64,000 bases of DNA from CAWJMF01 sp963843945 (lineage in GTDB: Bacteria; Vulcanimicrobiota; Vulcanimicrobiia; Vulcanimicrobiales; Vulcanimicrobiaceae): the NCBI GenBank assembly GCA_963843945.1, contig CAWJMF010000006.1, positions 62,001-126,000 on the forward strand. The letters run 5' to 3'. The position numbers and the translations under genes were made by a program. How positions within the stretch are numbered: the stretch's first letter is position 1; each line of letters opens with the position of its first letter. The notes under the pieces are model-generated. The model ran no database searches. It was not told where the DNA came from and saw only the letters and a list, made by a program, of their open reading frames with translations. Positions 42,264-49,433 of the stretch are shown here, one piece after another.

Positions 42264-43180
42264 GCGGTGCGCTCCACCGTTCCGAAAAGGCCGGCCGGCC
42301 GGAACAGCAGTACGACGACCATCAAGATGAAGATCAGCGTCGTCGAGATCTGCGGGAAGAACACCGCGCCAATCGTCGCGATGACGCCCACCGCGAAGCC
42401 CGCGACGATCGAACCCAGGATCGAGCCGAGGCCGCCGATCACCACGATCGCAAAGGTCTGAATGATGATCGTATCGCCCATCGTCGGCGTCACGTTCGTA
42501 CTCGGCGCACTCAGGACGCCGGCGAAGGCCGCCAACGCCACTCCAAAGGCGAACACCATGCTCACCAGGCGGCTGGTATCGATGCCGAAGGCGCGCGTCA
42601 GTTCGGGTTTCTCCGTCGCGGCACGAATTCTCGCCCCCAGCATCGTCCGTTCGATTATCAGGTAGACGGCGACGCACACCGCGATGCAGACCACGATCGA
42701 GAAGAGCCGATAGGTCGGATAGAGCGTGAAGCCGAGATTCGTGGCACCCGCAAGCAGCGCGGGCGTCTCGTAAGGCGAGCCCAGCGCTCCGGCCGCGAGC
42801 CGCATCCCGTCCTCGATGATGAGCACGAGCGCGAAGGTGAAGAGCAGATTGTAGAGCGGGTCCAGGTCGTAGAGGCGCCGCAAGAGCGTCACTTCGATCA
42901 AGAGGCCGAAGAGCCCGACGATGATCGGCGCGACGATGAGTGCCGCGAAGAAGGGCAAGTGGACGAGCTGCGCGCCGTAATACGCGACGAACGCACCCAG
43001 CATATACATCGTGCCCTGCGCGAAATTCACGATTCGCAGCATCCCAAAGATGATGCTCAGACCGACTGCCAGTAAGGCGAAGGAACCCCCGTTGACCAGT
43101 CCGTTGAAGAGTTGGGTCAACAGATAGTCCGGGCTGAATTGATTCTGCGCTAGCAGCGGGAGAAAGGGGGCCGGCATCAC
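42260..43180 (-). CDS. ABC transporter permease, LivH type (second Liv-like system)
   Basis: This 306-residue permease shows LFNGLVNGGSFALLAVGLSIIFG near residue 25, followed by MLRIVNFAQGTMYMLGAF, both LivH hallmarks, the loop TMLGARIRAATEKPELTRAFGI, and VVIGGLGSILGSIVAGF near residue 250. It may start at either of two adjacent ATGs. It lies 46 bases after the binding-protein gene and overlaps the LivM-type gene by GTGA. Confidence 0.91.
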   Translation of the reverse strand: MMPAPFLPLLAQNQFSPDYLLTQLFNGLVNGGSFALLAVGLSIIFGMLRIVNFAQGTMYMLGAFVAYYGAQLVHLPFFAALIVAPIIVGLFGLLIEVTLLRRLYDLDPLYNLLFTFALVLIIEDGMRLAAGALGSPYETPALLAGATNLGFTLYPTYRLFSIVVCIAVCVAVYLIIERTMLGARIRAATEKPELTRAFGIDTSRLVSMVFAFGVALAAFAGVLSAPSTNVTPTMGDTIIIQTFAIVVIGGLGSILGSIVAGFAVGVIATIGAVFFPQISTTLIFILMVVVLLFRPAGLFGTVERTA

Positions 43181-43226
43181 CTGCCGGCCCCCGATTCGTT
43201 ATCGCTTCGAGCGCGGCCGGGGGACT

Positions 43227-44447
43227 CTACCAGTCCTTCTTGCACGTGGACTCGGACTCGGGCTTGAAGGCCCGCCCCGGTGGAATCACTTGGAGGATCT
43301 TATACCACCCGTGAGGTTCCTTGATCTCTTCTTTCGAGAGCACCTCGACGACGAACATCTCGTGCGTCACGAGGTGATCGCGGTTGCGCCACTCCGCCGC
43401 GTGCGCGTAGAAGTCGTTGAACTGGCGGCCGTCGAGGTAGGCGACGACCTTATCGGCGTCGACCGATCCCACCGCTTTGACCGCGTTCAGCCATTGGGTC
43501 GCAGCGGAGTAATCCGAGGCTTGGATCGACGTCGGCCGGATGCCTCCACCGAAGCGCTGCGTGAAGCGGTCTGCCCAGGCGCGCGCCGGCTTGTCTTCGT
43601 TCCAATACCACGACGTCGTGATGTGCGATCCGGCGAAAACGTCCGGCAACGCGTCGACGTCCGAGAGGAAGAGCAGGCCGACTGCAATCTTCATGGTCTT
43701 GTCGAGACCGAATTGTTTGGCGCCCTTCATCGTGTTGACGGTGTCGGCACCGGCGTTCAAAACGCCGAGCACCTGCGCCCCTGAGTTCTTTGCCGCCAGC
43801 AGGTACGACGAGAAATCGGTTGTGCCGAGCGGGATCATGTCGGCGTGCACGAAACTCGCGCCCTCCGGCTTGATCGCCGCGGTGAAATCGGACAGCATCT
43901 GTTGGCCGAACGCATAGTTCGGGACGATTCCGTACCAGGTCTTTGCATTCGCCTGACGCGCGACGTTGCGCCCGGTCGATGAGGCGAGCGCGTACGTGTC
44001 GTAGGCGTAGTGGTACGTATACTTGTCGCAGTTCGCTCCGGTGAGTGCCGAAGTGGCGCCGCCGGTGACGATCGCCAGTTTGTGCTTCTCTTTCGCCACG
44101 CCCGCGACCGCGAGCGCCACGGCCGAGTTGGTCATGTCGAGCGCGAGCTCGGCGCCGCCGTCGTACGCCTCGCGCGCTTTCGCCGCCCCTTCGGGGCCGT
44201 TGTTGCGATGATCGATGGCGTCGACGACGATTTGCCGGCCGAGGACCTTGCCGCCGAAGTCGTCGACGGCCATTTGCGTCGCGAGAACTGCGCCGCGGCC
44301 GGCCAGCGCGGCATAGACGCCGGACATGTCCGTGATCACGGCGATGTGGATGGGACCACTTTGGGCGTCGCTTGCGAGCGGCGCACTATATGAAAGTAGA
44401 ATTCCGGTTATGACGGCAACTGCCGTCGGAATGCGAAACGTCTTCAC
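43227..44447 (-). CDS. ABC transporter substrate-binding protein (second Liv-like system)
   Basis: This 406-residue type I periplasmic binding protein starts at a GTG with a signal peptide (VKTFRIPTAVAVITGILLSYS). Then comes HIAVITDMSGVYAALAGRGAVLA, the usual first strand-helix of the fold, and later NYAFGQQMLSDFTAAI and TTDFSSYLLAA. AAGG precedes the GTG. An unconserved upstream extension to 44558 was rejected. It differs in sequence from the livK product (different C-terminus, ESTCKKDW), so the two systems probably take up different ligands. Ligand not predictable from sequence alone. Confidence 0.88.
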   Translation of the reverse strand: MKTFRIPTAVAVITGILLSYSAPLASDAQSGPIHIAVITDMSGVYAALAGRGAVLATQMAVDDFGGKVLGRQIVVDAIDHRNNGPEGAAKAREAYDGGAELALDMTNSAVALAVAGVAKEKHKLAIVTGGATSALTGANCDKYTYHYAYDTYALASSTGRNVARQANAKTWYGIVPNYAFGQQMLSDFTAAIKPEGASFVHADMIPLGTTDFSSYLLAAKNSGAQVLGVLNAGADTVNTMKGAKQFGLDKTMKIAVGLLFLSDVDALPDVFAGSHITTSWYWNEDKPARAWADRFTQRFGGGIRPTSIQASDYSAATQWLNAVKAVGSVDADKVVAYLDGRQFNDFYAHAAEWRNRDHLVTHEMFVVEVLSKEEIKEPHGWYKILQVIPPGRAFKPESESTCKKDW

Positions 44448-44543
44448 GCCTTGAGCCTTTCGTGGGAAAATGTCCCCAGGGACTGCCGATGCTCGATTCA
44501 TCGACCCCCGCGAGAATCCCACGCGTTGTCTCATCCCTACGCT

Positions 44544-44550
44544 AGAGGAG
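44544..44550 (+). promoter_or_regulatory. Shine-Dalgarno of the carbonic-anhydrase-like gene
   Basis: AGAGGAG ten bases before the ATG at 44561. It supports that start. Confidence 0.7.
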
Positions 44551-44560
44551 TTTTCCATAT

Positions 44561-45442
44561 ATGTTCATCGAGTATGACGGCAAGGTGCCGCGCATCTCCG
44601 AGACGGCGTTCGTCGCGCCGACGGCGATGCTGATCGGCGACGTGGAGGTCGGCGACGGCGCCAGCATCTGGTTCGGGGTCGTGCTCCGCGCCGACAACGG
44701 AACGATTCGGATCGGCGCGCACAGCGCGATCGAAGACAACGCGGTCGTGCACGCGCGCGAGGGCCGCATCACGACGGTCGGCGACGACGCGACGGTCGGT
44801 CACTGTGCCGTGCTCGACGACTGCACGATCGGCAAAGGCGCGCTGGTCGGATCGAACGCGACGATCCTCGCCGGTGCGGTGATCGGGCCGGGCAGCGTGG
44901 TCGCGGCCGGAAGCGTCGTCACCGTCGACGCGCACGTCCCCGCCGGCGTGGTCGTCGCCGGGGCGCCGGCGCGCGTGCGCAAGACGCTAGCGGGCCGCTC
45001 TGCCGATTGGATCGCGCACAGCGGCGAGGAAACCGGCCGGCAAATGCAGCGGCTACCGACGCGACGGGATCGGCGACCCGCACTCGCACGATTTGGTGAG
45101 CACCGCGCGCCGGCGCCGTACCGCCAGTCCGGTCCTTACGCGCTCGGACTAGGCAAACTAGATGCTCGGAGCGGGTTGAAGCTCCGAGGCCGGCGTCTCG
45201 CCGTGACCGCTCGGGCGGCCCCCGATCGGCGGGGGAGCGTGATGTTTGCGCCCTTCGCGGAAGTTCACCACGACCACGTAAAAGACCGGAACGATGAAGA
45301 GGTTGAGGATCGTCGAGACGATCATCCCGCCGAGCACCGGCGTGCCGAGCGAGTGCCGGCTGGCTTCACCCGCGCCCGACGCGAACGCCAACGGGACGAT
45401 GCCGAAGATGAACGCCATCGAGGTCATGAGGATGGGACGTAA
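44561..45442 (+). CDS. Gamma-class carbonic-anhydrase-like hexapeptide-repeat protein with C-terminal run-on
   Basis: Residues 1 to about 165 form a left-handed beta-helix protein: VGDGASIWFGVVLRADNG, VVHAREG, TVGDDATVGHCAVLDDCTIG, and GSNATILAGAVIGPGSVVAAGS. Of the three zinc His of gamma carbonic anhydrases, His64 and His81 are present, but the third position is Asp86 (GHCAVLDD instead of GHnAVLH), so hydration activity is doubtful. The family ends near residue 170-180. Here the frame continues to 293 residues with Arg-rich sequence that is antisense to the last 285 bases of the RND pump gene; the tail is probably not functional. Confidence 0.86.
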   Translation: MFIEYDGKVPRISETAFVAPTAMLIGDVEVGDGASIWFGVVLRADNGTIRIGAHSAIEDNAVVHAREGRITTVGDDATVGHCAVLDDCTIGKGALVGSNATILAGAVIGPGSVVAAGSVVTVDAHVPAGVVVAGAPARVRKTLAGRSADWIAHSGEETGRQMQRLPTRRDRRPALARFGEHRAPAPYRQSGPYALGLGKLDARSGLKLRGRRLAVTARAAPDRRGSVMFAPFAEVHHDHVKDRNDEEVEDRRDDHPAEHRRAERVPAGFTRARRERQRDDAEDERHRGHEDGT

Positions 45443-48370
45443 GCGCGTCTCGGCCGCCTGGCGCGCCGCGGAGAGCGCGTCGAGGCCTTGCGCGCGCAAC
45501 TGGTTCGCGAACTCGACGATCAGAATCGCGTTCTTGCTGGCGAGTCCGATCAGCATGACGTAGCCGACCTGCGCGTAGATGTCCGAGGTCACGAAGCCGA
45601 CGCCGGGTCCGAACGTCGCGGCTAAGATAAGGCGGAGGTAGATGGCGAGCAGCGCGCCGAGAATGGCGAGCGGCACCGACATCAAGATGATGAGCGGATC
45701 GGTCCAACTCTCGTACTGCGCCGCAAGCACCAGAAAGACGACGATGATGCCGAGCAGGAAGACGAGCGTTGCCTGTCCCCCGGACTGCGTCTCGTCGAGA
45801 GAGAGCCCCGACCACTCGTAGCTGACGCCGCGTGGGTCGAGTTTGGCCGCGATGGCGGTCATCGCTTTGATCGCATCGCCCGAACCATAACCCCGCGCCG
45901 GCGATCCGCTGAGCTCGATCGAGCGGAACAGGTTGTAGTGCGTGATGACCGGCGGGCTCTTCGTGAGCGTCGAGTGGATCAGGGTTGTTAGCGGCATGAT
46001 CGCACCGGTGCTCGAGCCGACGTAAATCTTCTGCAGGTCCTCGAGGGTCGAGCGGTACGGCGTTTCGGCTTGAACGTACACGCGATACGATTGGTTCAGA
46101 TAGTCGAAGTCGTTGACGTAGAGCGACCCGAGGTAAATCTGCATCGTGTTGAAGATATTCGAGAGCGGAACGTTGAGCGAAGCCGCTTTCGCGCGGTCCA
46201 CGTCGACGACGAGCTGCGGGTTGTCGTCGCGGAACGTCGTGTAGACATAGGCCAAGCGGGGATCCTGGAAGGCAGCTCCCTGGTAGGCGTGGGCCAGCGC
46301 GGTCAGCTTGTCGAGACCGATGTTGCCGGTGTCTTCCAGCTCGAACTGAAAGCCGCCGACGTTTCCGATGCCCTGTACCGGCGGGAAGTTGAACGCAAAG
46401 ATCTGCGCATCCGGGACCTTCGCGAAAACGGGATACATCGAGTAGATGATCGCCGTGACCGAATGCTGGAAACCGGGGCGATCCTTCCAGTCCTTGAGGC
46501 GAATGAACATCGTCGCTTTGTTCGGTCCGTTGCCGGTGAACCCGAATCCGATGACGTCGAAGATGTCGAGCACCTCGGAACGCTGGCGAATCAGGCCCTC
46601 GACCTTCCGCGTGATGCGCTCGGTTTGGTCGATCGACGAACCTTCGGGCGCCTGAACCGTGACGATGAAGAAGCCCTGATCTTCGTCCGGCGTGAAGCCC
46701 GTCGGCGCGTGCGTGAACAGAAAGCCCGTAGCGAATAGCGCCACAACGAACAAGCCGACGATCACCCAGCGGAAGTGGAACAGGCCGCCTAGGGTCGCGT
46801 GATAGCTGCGCCGCAGCCACGCAATCCCCGCGTTGATCGCGTTAAAGAATCCTCCGCGCGGTCGCTGGGTTCTCCCCAGGAGCAGCGCCGAGAGCGTCGG
46901 CGTCAAGGTCAGCGCGTTGAAGAGCGAAATCGTGATCGAGCAGGCGATCGTTAAGGCGAACTGCTTGTAAAGCTGTCCCGTCGTTCCCGGGAAGAACGCC
47001 ACCGGCACAAAAACGGCCAAAAGAACCAGTGAGGTCGCAACGACGGCGCTCGTGATCTCGGCCATCGCGGCCGAGGCTCCGGCGAGCGGTGACATCTTCT
47101 TCTCTTGAATGAAACGCGCGATGTTCTCGATGACGACGATTGCGTCGTCGACGACGAGTCCCGTCGCGAGCGTCAATCCGAAGAGCGTCAAGGTGTTGAT
47201 CGAGAACCCGAACACCTTCATGAGGGCGAACGTACCGATCAGCGAAACCGGAATCGTAATCGCCGGAATCAGCGTGGTGCGCCAGTCCTGGAGGAACAGG
47301 AAGATCACGATAACGACCAGCACGATCGCGATCAACAGCGTGATGATGACTTCCCGGATCGACTCGTTGACGAACTCGGTCGAGTCGAATGCGATGTCGT
47401 AGTACGTGCCGGGCGGAAACTTCGCCGACAGTATTTTCATCTGGGCGCGCACGGCTTTCGTGACGTCGAGCGCATTCGCGGTGGGAAGCGCGATGATTCC
47501 GAGGCCGACCGCGGAGCGGCCGTCGAAGTGCAGGTCGGAGCTGTAGTCTTCGGCGCCGAGCTCGGCGTAACCGACGTCGCGCAGGAAAACGTGGCCGCCG
47601 TCCGGCGTCGTCTTGAGGATCAACTCGTCGAACTGATCTGCCGTGGTCAGGCGCCCGACGGCGCGCACGCTAATCTGGTAGGGCTGGTGGCCGTTGGTGG
47701 GCGGCGCGCCGATCGAGCCGGCCGCGACCTGGACGTTTTGGTTGCCGAGCGCGGTGACGACGTCGTTGGCGGTGAGGCCGTTGTCCGCCAGGCGCTTGGG
47801 GTCGACCCAGAGCCGCATCGCATATTTGCGCTCGCCGAAGATGAGGACGTCGCTCACGCCGGGGATCCGCTTGAGCGTATTCTTGATGTAGAGGTCGGCG
47901 TAGTTCGAAAGGTAGAGCGCCGTCGTGTTCGGGTCGTGCGACGAGAACCCGAAGGCCATGATGAAGTTGCCGGAGTTCTTCCCGACGGTGATGCCGGCGA
48001 GCGTCACGGCATTCGGCAAGCGCGCCTGCGCCGTCTGGATCGCGTTCTGCACGTCGGTCGCGGCGAGGTCGAGGTTCCGCTCGAGATCGAAGGTGCACGT
48101 GATCGTGCTCGTCCCGTCGTTGCTCGACTGCGAGGACATGTAGCGGAGACCTTGCACGCCGTTGATCGCCTGCTCGAGCGGCGTCGTTACCGAATCCTCG
48201 ACCGCTTGTGCCGACGCGCCGGTGTACGTTGCCGTGACGGTCACGACCGGCGGGGCAACGTGCGGAAATTGCGCGATCGGCAGCGTCGGGATCGTTACGA
48301 GCCCTGCCAGCAAGATAATGATCGAACAAACTGCGGCAAAGATCGGCCGCCGCAGGAAGAAATCGATCAA
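45158..48370 (-). CDS. RND efflux pump, inner-membrane transporter (HAE1/AcrB family)
   Basis: This 1070-residue transporter has the AcrB layout: IDFFLRRPIFAAVCSII at the start, two large periplasmic loops, and twelve membrane helices. The proton-relay residues are present: the Asp pair in GLVVDDAIVVIEN (helix 4) and the Lys in LASKNAILIVEF (helix 10). The porter segment FPPVQGIGNVGGFQFELED is also typical. No membrane-fusion partner or outer-membrane channel gene is adjacent, so partners must be encoded elsewhere. The upstream gene (asparaginase) ends 30 bases before. The substrate is unknown, commonly lipophilic drugs. Confidence 0.93.
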   Translation of the reverse strand: MIDFFLRRPIFAAVCSIIILLAGLVTIPTLPIAQFPHVAPPVVTVTATYTGASAQAVEDSVTTPLEQAINGVQGLRYMSSQSSNDGTSTITCTFDLERNLDLAATDVQNAIQTAQARLPNAVTLAGITVGKNSGNFIMAFGFSSHDPNTTALYLSNYADLYIKNTLKRIPGVSDVLIFGERKYAMRLWVDPKRLADNGLTANDVVTALGNQNVQVAAGSIGAPPTNGHQPYQISVRAVGRLTTADQFDELILKTTPDGGHVFLRDVGYAELGAEDYSSDLHFDGRSAVGLGIIALPTANALDVTKAVRAQMKILSAKFPPGTYYDIAFDSTEFVNESIREVIITLLIAIVLVVIVIFLFLQDWRTTLIPAITIPVSLIGTFALMKVFGFSINTLTLFGLTLATGLVVDDAIVVIENIARFIQEKKMSPLAGASAAMAEITSAVVATSLVLLAVFVPVAFFPGTTGQLYKQFALTIACSITISLFNALTLTPTLSALLLGRTQRPRGGFFNAINAGIAWLRRSYHATLGGLFHFRWVIVGLFVVALFATGFLFTHAPTGFTPDEDQGFFIVTVQAPEGSSIDQTERITRKVEGLIRQRSEVLDIFDVIGFGFTGNGPNKATMFIRLKDWKDRPGFQHSVTAIIYSMYPVFAKVPDAQIFAFNFPPVQGIGNVGGFQFELEDTGNIGLDKLTALAHAYQGAAFQDPRLAYVYTTFRDDNPQLVVDVDRAKAASLNVPLSNIFNTMQIYLGSLYVNDFDYLNQSYRVYVQAETPYRSTLEDLQKIYVGSSTGAIMPLTTLIHSTLTKSPPVITHYNLFRSIELSGSPARGYGSGDAIKAMTAIAAKLDPRGVSYEWSGLSLDETQSGGQATLVFLLGIIVVFLVLAAQYESWTDPLIILMSVPLAILGALLAIYLRLILAATFGPGVGFVTSDIYAQVGYVMLIGLASKNAILIVEFANQLRAQGLDALSAARQAAETRLRPILMTSMAFIFGIVPLAFASGAGEASRHSLGTPVLGGMIVSTILNLFIVPVFYVVVVNFREGRKHHAPPPIGGRPSGHGETPASELQPAPSI

Positions 48371-48400
48371 GCTATGGGCGCCCCAAAATCGAACACATCG

Positions 48401-49429
48401 TTAGGACGCACCAACCCTCGAAATTGTGTCAGGGATGCGGGCTTGGACGTGTCCGACGGTCCGGCCGGCGACGTTGCGCACCTCCGGCCGCGCGAAGCGC
48501 TCGAGCGCCGCACGTTCGGCCGGCGAGAAGGCGCGCAACTCGCCGAGCAGCGCGCAGGCGGCCGGTGCGACGGCGCGGCGGCTCCCGTCGATCACTTTGA
48601 GTGTGAAGCCGAGGCCTTCGGCGAGCAAGGCGTCGCCGTGCACGCCTTCGGCGCCCCCCTTGCCGACGATTTGCCCCTGCGTCGCTGCAATGAGCGCGGA
48701 ATCAAAGCGGGCCGTGCCTCCGGCATACAGCGGCGCCTCGCGCATCGCCTCACGCACGGTTCGCAGCGCGCGAGCGTCCGCGGCCGAGACCCCCTCGAGC
48801 GTCGCGAAGCGCGCGAACCCGCCCGCGGCGCGACGCAGCGAGGTCGCGAAGACGGGAATCCCGCAACCGTCGACGCCGAGAAGAAAATCTTCGGGTTCGT
48901 CGCCGGTCATCCGGCCGCAGAACTCTAGGATGCGGCGCTCCGCCGGATGCGCCGCTTCGAGGTAGCTCGCGGTGTCGAGCCCGAGATGAACGCAGAGGGC
49001 CAAAATTCCGGCGTGTTTTCCGGAACAGTTGCTGTGCACCGCACTCGGCTCTGCGCCGCTCGCGTTCAGCGCCGCGGCGGCCGGTTCCGAGGCAGGCGCG
49101 TGCGCGCCGCAGCGCAACGCCGATTCCTCGAGGCCGATCTTGGCGAGGATCCCGCGCACCGCCGCGACGTGAAACGGTTCGCCATCGTGTGAAGCGGCGA
49201 TGACGGCGATTTCGCGCGCGTCGAATCCGAAACGCTCTGCGGTCCCTGCCTCGACGATGGCGGCGGCGATGAACGGCTTCGCCGTCGAGCGGAGGAAGGT
49301 CGGGCTTTCGGTATCGCCGAGCGCGAGGCGCACTTTCCCGCGCACGTCGACCGCGCACGCCGCAACCGCGTGCACCGACTCGACCAGCGGGCCGCGCGTG
49401 ACTTCGACCAGCGGGACGCCGGAAAGCAC
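48401..49429 (-). CDS. L-asparaginase II family protein
   Basis: This 342-residue enzyme belongs to the thermolabile (Rhizobium-type) asparaginase family rather than the E. coli AnsA/AnsB fold. Family segments: LVEVTRGPLVESVHAVAACAVD at the N-terminus, FLRSTAKPFIAAA with the STAK motif near residue 47, VHSNCSGKHAGILALC near 130, and GVDGCGIPVFATSL near 184. It hydrolyses Asn to Asp and ammonia. It starts four bases after the M16 peptidase stop, so the two are probably cotranscribed, with the RND gene following. Confidence 0.9.
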   Translation of the reverse strand: MLSGVPLVEVTRGPLVESVHAVAACAVDVRGKVRLALGDTESPTFLRSTAKPFIAAAIVEAGTAERFGFDAREIAVIAASHDGEPFHVAAVRGILAKIGLEESALRCGAHAPASEPAAAALNASGAEPSAVHSNCSGKHAGILALCVHLGLDTASYLEAAHPAERRILEFCGRMTGDEPEDFLLGVDGCGIPVFATSLRRAAGGFARFATLEGVSAADARALRTVREAMREAPLYAGGTARFDSALIAATQGQIVGKGGAEGVHGDALLAEGLGFTLKVIDGSRRAVAPAACALLGELRAFSPAERAALERFARPEVRNVAGRTVGHVQARIPDTISRVGAS

Positions 49430-49433
49430 GCCG

